Shown here one piece after another: positions 36,781-47,484 of a stretch of 64,000 nucleotides of DNA; within the stretch, counting starts at the first letter, position 1; every line of letters starts with the position of its first letter. The notes under the pieces are model-generated. The model ran no database searches. It saw nothing but the letters and a program-made list of their open reading frames with translations, and was not told the DNA's origin. Source of the stretch: Sesamum alatum (Eukaryota > Streptophyta > Magnoliopsida > Lamiales > Pedaliaceae). A program made the translations under genes and the position numbers. The DNA is taken from NCBI GenBank assembly GCA_034509735.1, contig JACGWO010000006.1, positions 37,875,141 through 37,939,140 of the forward strand, read 5' to 3'.

Positions 36781-39534
36781 ATGTCTCTCACCTTCTCTTG
36801 CTTTGCTTCTCTTTCCCAGCAACTTCCAAGTCTCTCTCTCTCTCTCTTCATATTTATATGTCTGGAAAAGGACAGGAACTAAATTAATTTTCATTTATGT
36901 TGTTATTAATTGACAGGTCAGGTACATGCAAGAAGCAGCAGTAGTGGAGGGCTTGAGAAGGTGAAAAACCTGATTACAAGAACTGGAATACCTTCAACCA
37001 TTACCTCTCCACTTGATTCCCTCCAAAAGGGCAATTGGGTCAAACTCATTTGTGGTGCTAGCTTTGAGGTTACTTCTCCCATTTCTTTAATTTTAATATT
37101 TAACTAAAAAACTTTACAAAATTAAATAATTTTACTTCTGCATGTAATTTTAGTTCTTGCTTGAATGTAGGATGTGGTTGACATCAGGAATCTTTCTCTG
37201 GTTTACACTCTTGCTGGAGGTACCATAATTTATTTAAATGAAAGGGATTTATTTATGTATAAGTATCTTGATTGCTTGTCTGTTTCTGAATATATGTGTG
37301 GATTTATTTAGATAGTTTGATTTATTATTATTTCTTTTATAAGATTCGATTCAATAAATCGATATTTCCAAATAAACGAATATGTTCAAAGGAAACACAT
37401 AACAAGAAACTGCAATAAAACTAGACTACAACCCCACATTCGTGTAACTTGAATCCACGGCCTTTTGGTTGGGAGGCTCAACTTTACCACTCGAGCAAGA
37501 CCTCATTGGAAAATAGTTTGATTTATTATTGTTTGCGTTGTAATTTGTAGATGTTGGCAAACTTTAACTACTGTAACTAAATGAGAATTATATGGGAAAC
37601 AAGGATATTCTTTTTGTTGACTTAATTATGTGTATATTTGTGTCAAATATCGTAGTCGATTGCATTGATTGTGCTGCTGAGGCATCGGTTGTCAATGCCG
37701 TGAACGACGGGATTGAAGCAGCCAGAGGTATCATTCCGATTCGGAGGCCTTGGGTGATGATCAGTGTCAATGATAATGAAGATCTCCATTTTCGTAAAGC
37801 TGGTAACGGTTTGGACATTTCCCAAATACATATATAGACAAGGAACATTAACATAGTATATTGCTTTGTTGTCAGAGTTCGATCCAGATGATTGTCCCAC
37901 GGATTGCTCTAGGCCGTGTGAGAACGTTTGTCCTGCTGATGCAATCTCTCATTCAGGCAAAGCTGGTGTATCCAAGGTTCTATTACGTTTTTCGTTAATT
38001 TGCTTACATTGTTAATTTATCTTATACTTGTCATTGATTATCCATACGCAGGGTGGGGTCTTAGCTGAACGATGCTATGGCTGTGGCCGCTGCTTACCTA
38101 TTTGCCCTTACGATAAAATAAGTGAGTTCCGGAGCTACTCTTTTATGCTATATCTTTCTTGTGGATATTAACTTGTTCTTCCTTTTATTTCGTCTGAAAT
38201 TGTTGGAAAAATTGATTTTATTGATTTAGGAGCCGTTACATACATAAGGGATGTTGATGCGACAGCTCAACTTCTTAAACAGGACGGTGTTGATGCCATT
38301 GAAATTCACACTAGCGGAAGGTAACTTCGAAGGCGCTGAAGTACTTTACTCAATTTGTCCTCTGATTATTTACGCGTCATTGAACAATCTCATGTTTGTC
38401 TCTATGGAAAGTGAAACAACCTTTACGCGAAATTGCACACTAATCGAAATTTTTTAGTTTACTTAGTTAATGTAGTGATCATTCATAGGCAAGCAGAGTC
38501 TTTCCAGCAACTTTGGAATGGTTTGGGAGATTCAATTGATAAGCTGAGGCTTGTAGCTGTAAGTGAATTGTTCTTTGATGAGCAGATCATTATGAATATG
38601 AACGAGAATCAAATCGGTCATTGAGTTCTTTGGACTCGAAAATTTAGCTGCTCATTTATGCAGGTTAGCTTACCTGATATGGGAGAGTTAACTGTACCTG
38701 CAATGAATTCTATGTATGTGACAATGAAAGTCAACCTGCGATGCCTGAACTTATGGCAGGTTAGTCTCGTGAAATCAGCAGATTTTGATACGAACCAAAT
38801 ATAACGAGTAGTTTCTGAACTTTACGTGCTCGTGCTAAATGTAGTTGGATGGCCGGCCAATGAGTGGAGATATTGGACGAGGCGCGACAAGGGAAGCGAT
38901 CAAATTTGCTCTACATTTAGCTTCCACCAGAGACAAGCCCAAAGGTTTGTGGATCAAAATCTCTACTTTTACTGCACTTTTTCATAATTCTCCATGGAAT
39001 AGTTCTTCTCAACATGAAGTTAAGTTCCATGAAAAAGGGTGAGCTTCATCTTTCGATACGACAGGTTTTCTTCAATTAGCGGGCGGTACCAATGCTCACA
39101 CGGTAGAGGGCTTGAAAAGGGAGAGGTTATTTCAAACCACCTCCATATCTGGTACTTGAGTGCTCAACAGTCTTTTATCGCGCGATAATACATCTAGGAC
39201 ACTGAATTCGGGTTATCATGCAGAGAAATTGAACGGCGGGGAGCGGGCCTTGAACTCGTTTGAGCCATCACATGCTTTGATCAGCGGAGTAGCTTTTGGT
39301 GGCTACGCACGAAAAGTAAGTTCCCCACAAGAAGTTCACCTTTTTTTTTTTTTGTGTTCCAACTAATAACACCTATTCGTGACTGTCGTACTCCAGATAG
39401 TCGGGCGGGTTTTGCGCTCGTTGCAATCCGAGCACGGTTATGCCCGTCTTGAAGATTGCCCTCGTCATCTTGTCGATGCAGTCACACAAGCGCTTGCTTT
39501 AGTTGGGACTGTTAAATGCTATAATGAAAGATAG
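36781..39534 (+). CDS. LdpA-like [4Fe-4S] protein, plastid-targeted
   Basis: Thirteen exons in phase give 413 residues: 36781-36829, 36917-37068, 37171-37219, 37656-37802, 37876-37976, 38052-38121, 38230-38320, 38489-38558, 38664-38759, 38845-38944, 39065-39151, 39224-39315, 39397-39534. The first exon (MSLTFSCFASLSQQLPS) reads as a transit-peptide start and is the only upstream ATG that enters exon 2 in phase; it is the least certain exon. Cysteines at 139, 143, 147, 151 and the ferredoxin motif CYGCGRCLPICP (174-184) can bind two [4Fe-4S] clusters. The C-terminal half (LDGRPMSGDIGRGATREA, LAGGTNAHTVEGL) matches the C-terminal domain of cyanobacterial LdpA. LdpA in Synechococcus senses redox state and modulates circadian period; the plant protein's role is not established. 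A SINE sits in intron 3. Confidence 0.92.
37330..37512 (-). mobile_element. tRNA-derived SINE in LdpA-like intron 3
   Basis: On the minus strand the head reads GTCTTGCTCGAGTGGTAAAG (A box) and then GTGGATTCAAGTTAC (B box), the Pol III promoter of tRNA-derived SINEs. The tail is AT-rich. An exact 18-bp target duplication, ATAGTTTGATTTATTATT, lies at 37312-37329 and 37513-37530. Endonuclease-primed retroposition explains all features. Confidence 0.88.
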
Positions 39535-39715
39535 GCTAGAAATACCAAGGCACACTCTGATTCAGATCAATACAAGCCTTGATTTCAAAGAAGCCCCACT
39601 GAGAAAGTTCCTGTAAACACAATGGTGATCTCAAATGCAAGGAAATGAGGTCATTTGAATGTAAGAATATGCATTGAAATGGGATAGCCGGCTGTATATA
39701 AGCATTGCTTTCTAT

Positions 39716-41096
39716 GAGGCCCCGTTTACTTCGAGTATCCGGTTAAATAAGTGACGAGATTATCTTTAAATAAATGAATGATAAAAAGTTCAGTATTAAT
39801 TGTAAAGTGTTTACTTATATGTATTACCATAACAAGATAAATTCCGTTATGTGTTTATTTTGATGGATACACATGCTTTGGGTGGGGAAATTATCTTGGA
39901 GTCATTTAAGATCAAATTTAATAAACAAAATATTTTTCTCCGAGAATAAAATGGACAATTAAAATGAGGACCAATTTTGCATAAGTTATTAGGATAACTT
40001 ATCATATCTCTAAAGGTGAGATGAGTTATGCAATTTGAACAATATTTAATACATGATTTTGGTTTTATACTAGGCTCTCATACTTGAAAATAAATATTAT
40101 AATAAGTTATATTATTTTTTTTTTCAAGCTAATAACACGAGACCCGAAAATATACCTGTAATTTAGCTTGAGCAGTTAATATCTAATACTTGGGCTAGTG
40201 GGCTATTATTACATTTAGGCCGTAGCCCCATTGAGGTCCCAAGCTACCCGGGCCTTCACGCAACCCTGACTCATCGGCCAAGCCCAAACTCAGGCTGTGG
40301 TTGGATAGTTCTATGTGAAATAGATTTTTTTAAAAAAAATATTGTGGGTTTTCATTTTTAGTTTTTAATTTTTGAAACAGTAATTAAAGTAAAAATATAT
40401 TTGTTTATACGTAGTCTTGTTGAAAATATACTAATTTGACCCCACTCCTCAATATAAAACAATAATATCATTAACTAATTCAAATATTATTTCCATTTCG
40501 TATAAAAATCTGTCCAAAATTAAAAATACATGTTTTCTAGTAAAAAAAAATCTATCCAAAATTGAAAATACATATTTTCTATTGAAAAATCTGTCAAAAA
40601 TTAAAAATACATATTTTTATATTTTCTACTGAAAATGAAAACACAAACAAGAGGGCATGTACAACTTTCCATTTGTAGCATAGGTACATATATTATTTTG
40701 AGAAACCCGAGGACTAAATTAAACTATGAAATTGGGGAAATGGGAGTGGTCCTAACCTCGGAGTACAAGGTCATAATTCCTATTAGCACACCAAAGTTGA
40801 ATATAAGTAGTAAATAGTAGTAGGTGGGTTTTTGCCTATAATATTTCAAGTAAATGTCTTAACTTTTGATTCTAACTGAAGTAATTGTCCTTGTTTGGGA
40901 TGCTATTTCTTTTTATTTCATGTTTACTTATCAGGATTGAGTTGGATATTCAATTTAATCTCTTGTTTATTTATATTTATGTTAATAGATGATATTAATA
41001 AAAATATTAATGATACAATTTAATTCCATCCTATATTTTATCCATCATTAATCTATTACGACTTAATTCCATCTCCAAACGTAAACGAGGCCTTAA
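39716..41096. mobile_element. Possible TIR transposon remnants
   Basis: GAGGCCCCGTTTACTTCGA near 39716 faces AAACGTAAACGAGGCCTTA near 41079-41096, and a third related end, CCTTGTTTGGGATG, lies at about 40889. They may be one 1.4-kb element or two smaller ones. No target duplication is clear. Confidence 0.35.
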
Positions 41097-41378
41097 TGTA
41101 GGAAAAAGATGGGTGGACTTTGCTGCCATATTTAATGAAGTATCTAATTGAGTCGGAATTGACCTTCAAGTAACTCATACACTAAAGAATGCGGTGGTCA
41201 AAATTCTTACTTTATCTTTCAAACATGGCATTCTACTCTCCACTTAGAAATTGAAGTAGAGATGGTGTTTTCTGACTTTTTCGTTCCCTCCAAGTCCCAT
41301 ACATACTGTTTCAAACAACCATTTTGGACTAAATGCATAAATGATAGTTACTAAATCGAGGGGAAATCAATGATTCCT

Positions 41379-41450
41379 TGTTCGAGTTGTGAGGTTGAGG
41401 TTTCATAACCAAGAGGTCGTGGGTTCGAGTACTACGAATATAAGGAGTTG
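41379..41450 (+). mobile_element. SINE-like tRNA-derived head, truncated
   Basis: GAGTTGTGAGGTTGAGG resembles an A box and GTGGGTTCGAGTACTACG is a good B box, spaced as in tRNA-derived SINEs. It is not a tRNA gene, since no acceptor stem can be formed. No clear target duplication was found. Confidence 0.45.
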
Positions 41451-42321
41451 TTTAATATGTAGGATGCTTGTATTATTCCTTTGATTGGTGATGGTAGATT
41501 TGGATTGTTATTATACCGTGGACTGAATGGATGTTGTTATATTGTGCACTGAATATTATAATAGTAAATGATCGCTTTAAAAATATTATTGTACTTTGAA
41601 ATTAATAGTTCAGCGCTCATTATAAAAATAAAAATAAAATCGATGGGAAATGAATTGTATTTTACCTCTTTTCTATTGAGTAACAATTAATTAAAGTTAT
41701 ATTGGGTTTTGTGTAATACACATAAACCCCATATAGTTTTAAAAATTATATCTAGTATCCATAAAGTTTATTTCTGTCTAACAAATAGATCTCCTCTTAG
41801 TCAAAATTAACTGAATTTACTTCTATTAGTAAAAATAATTAAATAAAAATCTATATTTACCTTCAATTGACTTATTATTAACTTGTTGCAAGTCAAACAA
41901 ATCATTTTCTGATCGAACTACTCTTATATGAGCGAAAATGTACCTCTGCACATGCATTAGGGTGTGAAAATGTATAAGGGCATTTTGATCAAAAAATAAT
42001 TTATTTAATCTGCAATAAGTCAGTAGTAAGTGGGGATAAATATGAGTTTTTATTCAGTTTTTTGCAAATATTAACAAATTTGGCGAAATGGATGGACGAA
42101 AACAAACCTTAGGGATGCTAAATATAATTTTTTTAAATCCACAAAAAATCTATGTGTGATTGCATCAAATCTTAATAATGAACAGTGTAATTATTCCTAT
42201 ATTTTTTGTACTTAGTTTTCAGCTCAACAATATATGGGATGACTTCAATTATTTTACCTCTATGAACAAGATAAATATTTCCTTGTCGACATTCACACAC
42301 ACACCATAGCAAAATTTTTAT

Positions 42322-44020
42322 TATACTAGTAGTCACTGCACGCGATCTTCGTGTGCATAAAATTTTAAATGTAAGTTAAGACAAATACAAAATACTTCTA
42401 ATTGTAAATAAAATAAGATTGTATATCTACTATACTATGATAGGATCCATTCATTTGCAGATATAATGAATTCACATAAAGCACCTACTTCCTATACAAT
42501 ATTGTATTGTTGGTGAACAATCAATAACTTTTCTATTTGATAGTCATAACTTTATTCCTTCTGTTTCTTGAAAAAAAAAAACACAAAAATGAATTCTTCT
42601 ATTTATTTGCTTTCTCTTAATCCTTTTCTCAGCTTCCTTCAATCGACAAAGGAGACAGAGGAAAGGGATTCAAAATAAAAGTTAAATTTGAGTTTAAGTG
42701 GGCAACAAAAGAAATTGTGGGGAAAAAATTTCAATTTACAAAATATTTACTAGAAATAATGGATATTTGTAGAGAGAGTAATGAAAATTTAAATAAAAAA
42801 TTTGGTGAATACTTCATTTCACATGTCATATTACAGTTTTATATATTACCAAAAAAGAGTAATTTATATTGTAAAATAAATCGAATAAATATGGAAATGA
42901 AGATGAGAATATGGAAGTTTTTTTTTTCTTTTTAAAAATAAGGGTTCATAAAAAGGGCAATTAGGTAGTTTAAAAATTGGTATGAGAACACCGATACTGT
43001 GTTAAATTTGTTTGTCCTACAAATGATAAATTTCATTTTGTAGAAAGAAATATGAAAATGAATTATGCAAAAACAAATAATAAATTTTACAAAATGCTAA
43101 AATAACTTCCATTCTAGACATAATTTTTTTTTTTTATAATTAGTATAGATAATTACTAGAGAATATTATGGCTTACTTTCTCAATATTAATTAGTCAATA
43201 ATTATTCATTAAGATTTTTTTTTAATTTAAGGTACCATTAAAATATTATCATTATTTATATATATATATTCATTATCTTAATTTATTTTTCTTTCGATAT
43301 TTTCAGATTATTTAATACACTCTTATCTTCAATATCCTATATTTGTTTTATTTTTTATTTTTATAAATATGATTTATTACGGTTTTAATATATTTTAATA
43401 TAAAAATTAAATATATCAATAAATTTAAAATTTAAAAATATATATATGAAAACTTTCATGGACAATATTTTTAAATAAAAAATTGTGGTGAATATTTTAT
43501 TTCACATTGGATATTATAGTTTTATACTACAAAAAAAAAAGAGTAATTTATTATTACAAAATAAAATAAATGAAATAAATATAAAAATAAAGATGAGAAC
43601 GTTAAAGTTTTTTTTTGTTTTTGAAGGAATAAGGGTTGATAAAGAACATATTAACACATGTTTCTTATTAAGACCAAATTTTAGAGAAATATATTGACAT
43701 ATTAGATTGTGATAGAGGTTTTAGACTTTTAATTAGGGTTTTGTAGACCAAAAAAAATATAGAAAGAAAAAAAAAAGTTGATGGGAGAACATGGGAGGTT
43801 ATGGCAAGAGGACATAATTGATAGTTTGCAAAATTGGTATGAGAACTACCAATATGATATCAAAATTTCATTTTTATCCTCCATAAAATATTAATTTCAT
43901 TCTATAGAAAGAAATAAGCAAATGTATTATATAAAAAGTAAAGGGTAATTTCTATAAAAATCACAAAAAAACTACCATTTTAAACACAAATTAGCCTTCT
44001 CTTTTATAAATAGTATAGAT
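42322..44020. mobile_element. Helitron-like or related element with a duplicated segment
   Basis: The left end TATACTAGTAGTCACTGCAC with a following CGCG...GTGTGCAT stem resembles the variable starts of plant Helitron/non-autonomous elements. Two long related segments follow, about 42740-43150 and 43470-44020. They share TTTGGTGAATA.TT.ATTTCACAT, AAGATGAGAA and TTGGTATGAGAAC, and each ends in TAGTATAGAT. The classification is tentative. Confidence 0.4.
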
Positions 44021-45154
44021 GAGGTCAATTAGGTCGGGTTGTTAAGGAGACTCGCACATATCATTATGGCTTTGTACCTTACAATTCAACCAAGAAAACT
44101 GAAAATGGATATTAAGTGAAAAGACCAATATGCCCTTGATTGATGTTTAAAACCATCTTTCGCATAATTATTTTCCTTTTATACACATATAATAATGTAG
44201 TCTATGCCATTTTATACTTGTACGATGAAATTGCTTGCATTTATATGATCTCACCAAGATTTTTATTGTAAGTGGATAATTTAGCTAACAAATATGGATG
44301 ACTAATTTTTGTTAATTTCTTAAATTTTCTCATGTCATAACTCATTCCCTTTTTTGCACTTTTAGCGAATAAGGTATATAATCATATTTTCAACTTCAAG
44401 TACAATTAGCCACATTTAATGATTAATTCTAATGCAAATTATATGGCAAGTGAACTGCAGTGTTGGTGTCTGGTTTAAACGCTTGTTATTTTGTCAAAAA
44501 ATTACGATTATCGACAGTGATATAATTCAAATTTTTAAATCACGTACTAGTCCAAACTCTATATTTAACTGTAATATTTGCCGCTGGAGTCGTTGCTTCA
44601 TAAGCCAATAATCCCCTGCATAACAATTGTTAAATCCAGTTTGTGATATTAATTTCGATATCTATACTATTATAAAAAAAAAAAAAAACTTTTTGGCGTA
44701 CCAACTTTTGAATGCCCAAATTTATCCTTTATATTATTTCTTTGTTTAAAAAAATTATTGATCCGAAAAGTAATCTTATTATTTTTCTCTCAACCCACTA
44801 CTCCACGTTTGTCTCACATCACTCCATGTTTTTTTTTTTCATCTTACTAACTTCTTTTTCTCATTCGTTCACAATTTTTTTTTCTTTTCACCTCACACCA
44901 CAGTTCTTTTTTATATGCTCATGGGGAATACGTACAACGACGGCTAGTCACTTATTAAGTATAATGCTTGCTATAATCACTCACAAATAAGAAAAATGGA
45001 AGACAGAAAGGGGAAAAAAGATTATTAAATGAAATAGAAAATATTTGGTGGCATTTGAGAAATTATCCCAAAAAATCCCAAGTCTAGTGCAGGTCATGGA
45101 TTTGTTTTAGGAACAATTATATTTACACCCATACCTATAGTTTATTTACACAAA

Positions 45155-45544
45155 GAGTAAATTACAACTATCTCTCTTAAAATTTGACATAATTATAAAT
45201 ATTTTTTCGTTGTTTGAAAAATTATAAATACTCCCGAAGTTTGTAACCATCTAACAAATAATCTATTTCCATCCAATTTTATGGAAGAACTGATCAAAAT
45301 GTCCTTATGCAAATTGAATTTTTCTATTTAATTTTTAAACTTTTCTTGAATTTTTTTAGATTACGATGCGCATGGAGAGGTTTTTTAAGTTTTCTACGCA
45401 GATGACCAATAATGCAATTTGTCTCAACTATTTTTTCTACAATTAAAAAAAAATCAATACTCCATAGGTATTTGTAATTTCTCAAACAACGAGGGGGTAT
45501 TTATAGTTATACCAAACCTCAAGGAAGGTAACTGTAATTTATTC
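45155..45544 (+). mobile_element. MITE family A copy 3 with exact 9-bp target duplication
   Basis: This 390-bp element starts GAGTAAATTACAACTATC and ends GTAACTGTAATTTATTC. TTACACAAA occurs at 45146-45154 and again at 45545-45553. It is in the same orientation as 32559-32959 and shares most inner words. The 9-bp duplication assigns the family to the Mutator superfamily. Confidence 0.85.
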
Positions 45545-46164
45545 TTACACAAATTATATATATTTTTTGAACAAATTACACATACTCCATCAGAAAACGT
45601 CAAACTTATTTACATAAACTACTCATATTTTTTGAAAAATTACGAATACAACTTCAGAAACCTCAACAACATTACACGAACTATCTTAGTTCTTTAGTTG
45701 TCAAAAATAATTTATATAATTACATAAAAATAAGATAATTTATAAAAATAAACCATCGATTAGACATGTAAATGTAATTATCGCTTCGTTTTAATTCCAT
45801 GGTTGCAGCAAAGTCAAGCCCACCACCCGATCTACCTAACTCCCCAACCAGCAATCCTCCCACCATACTTTCCGTTTCTTTCAAGCTTTCCCTCTTAAAA
45901 TAATCTCTGCGCCAGCGCCTACCTATCTATACACACAACTATAATGCACGCACATACACACTCAGCGCGTGTGTAGGCCAACGCCAACCCCATTACTTGT
46001 ACTGCTAACTGCCAATTGCCACGTGATGAGATGAATTTTTGATCCGACAATTAAATTAACATATAATTTCAAAAATCAAATCAAAATTTCTCTCAATTGT
46101 CATTGATAGCACACCTTCTCTTAATACTGAACAACAACTAACGACCCACTGCTCTTTCCTGCGT

Positions 46165-46172
46165 GTATATAT
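46165..46172 (+). promoter_or_regulatory. TATA box of the ACLB gene
   Basis: TATATATA sits in GTGTATATATACTCGCTG, about 30 bp before a C/A-rich candidate start (TCTCCCACACCATAAG, about 46196). The leader then runs to a splice donor at 46265. Confidence 0.6.
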
Positions 46173-46264
46173 ACTCGCTGCTCTGCGCGCTGCCTTCTCC
46201 CACACCATAAGAGGATTATTCTACTGATTTCCCAGTTCGTAGTTGACGGTGTGATTGTCTGAAG

Positions 46265-47465
46265 GTAGCTGCATTTTGTTGATTCTTTACGGTTTTGTTT
46301 GGGTTGAATTTGGTTGAGTATTGATTATGCGCTTGGTTGAAGTGTGGGCTGGATGGAACTTTGGATTATCTAGATCTGTTTTTTTAGGCATTTTAGAATT
46401 GATCCATGATTCCTATCAGTGTCTGTTGTGGGAATAGGAGTTTTGGATTATTGGATCTCTGCTTAGTTTAAGTGGTCCTTTTTTATTTTTACGGCAAATT
46501 ACACCTGATTTGAATTTTTAGTGAGCTTTTTAGATTTCGGTTGGGGAAGCAGATCTCTGTGCTTGCCGGTATTCACTTAAGTTCAGATAGAACTAAGCTT
46601 TCGAATTTGTAGTACGGGTGCATTTTGCGGGCTTTTTGGTATGTACATTAAGATCTGTGTAGTTGGGGGTGTTAGTGATAGTGTTCAATGCTCGCTTGAG
46701 TATGCAATGGATGGTATGCAAAATAGTTTAGTTATTTGATTTGAATGTTTCTGTCACCGGAAATTGATAATTTGTGCGAATTGGAGTGATATCCAAGTCA
46801 TTTCCAGAGATGCTTTTTGGTTGAGGATGAAAGCTTTGGGGTATGTTATGTTTTTATTCTTTCTTGAATGAACAGATGTCTAGACTACACATGGCCATTG
46901 CAGACAATTTTATTTAAGAACACACTAAAGCATTAGACCAGGGTCTCCCCTCCTGGAAAAGGATTGTGTAGTTTGGGTTTATCTACTAGAAAACATCTGT
47001 TTCTATTATTACCTGTGATCATTTTAGAATTACTGCTGATCATGAAATTTGGTGGCGGATCTTACTTGTTTCACTTTTTCTGGAGTATAACCTATTACTA
47101 GTGAAAGTTTTAGTATGCAGAGATCTGATAGTAATTGTTTGGTATTAGATCTTTGTGGTAGTAGGAGTTGTGTGCACAACATATGGATGCTGAAAAATAA
47201 ACATGTTTAACCAAGCTAGGATAAAACTGAAAGAGGCTGGTCCCCTCACCTGAGACAATTGGAGGAGCTGAATACCCAAAACTGGTTAACTTTCAAGAAT
47301 TAGCTATAAAGGTTTAGAAAAGGCAATGAATCATGCTGTGGTTTGCCTCACATTATAAATGATTTTCTTAAGCGTTGAGGAATCATTTTTCCTGCAGCTT
47401 TAGTAACAACTGAATTACATATTTATTTATTCAACGCTGTATGCTGATGATGTCTTTACATGCAG
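46265..47465 (+). other. Leader (5'UTR) intron of ACLB
   Basis: GAAG|GTAGCTGC at 46265 and TTTACATGCAG|GAGTGT at 47465 bound a 1.2-kb intron in the leader. Only 19 nt separate the acceptor from the start codon. T-rich first introns of this kind often raise expression of plant housekeeping genes. The borders are inferred from splice consensus, as no transcript is available. Confidence 0.6.
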
Positions 47466-47484
47466 GAGTGTTTCAGGCAACGTC

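Larger units (their letters stand above)
39535..46160. other. Long transposon-rich spacer
   Basis: There is no gene in these 6.6 kb. They contain candidate TIR remnants (39716-41096), a SINE-like head (41379-41450), a duplicated Helitron-like region (42322-44020), a family A MITE (45155-45544) and AT-rich filler. The final few hundred bases, richer in C and G, form the ACLB promoter. Confidence 0.6.

Noticed and set aside
36662..36913. Open frame just before the LdpA-like exons as an alternative N-terminus
   Set aside because: It does not enter exon 2 in phase by direct reading; the 49-nt exon from 36781 does.
37420..37512. Possible tRNA gene (A and B boxes)
   Set aside because: No cloverleaf with an acceptor stem forms; the 18-bp target duplication shows that it is a SINE.
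44712..44990. 92-codon Phe/Ser-rich frame
   Set aside because: It consists of T-rich low-complexity sequence next to transposon remnants and has no domain.
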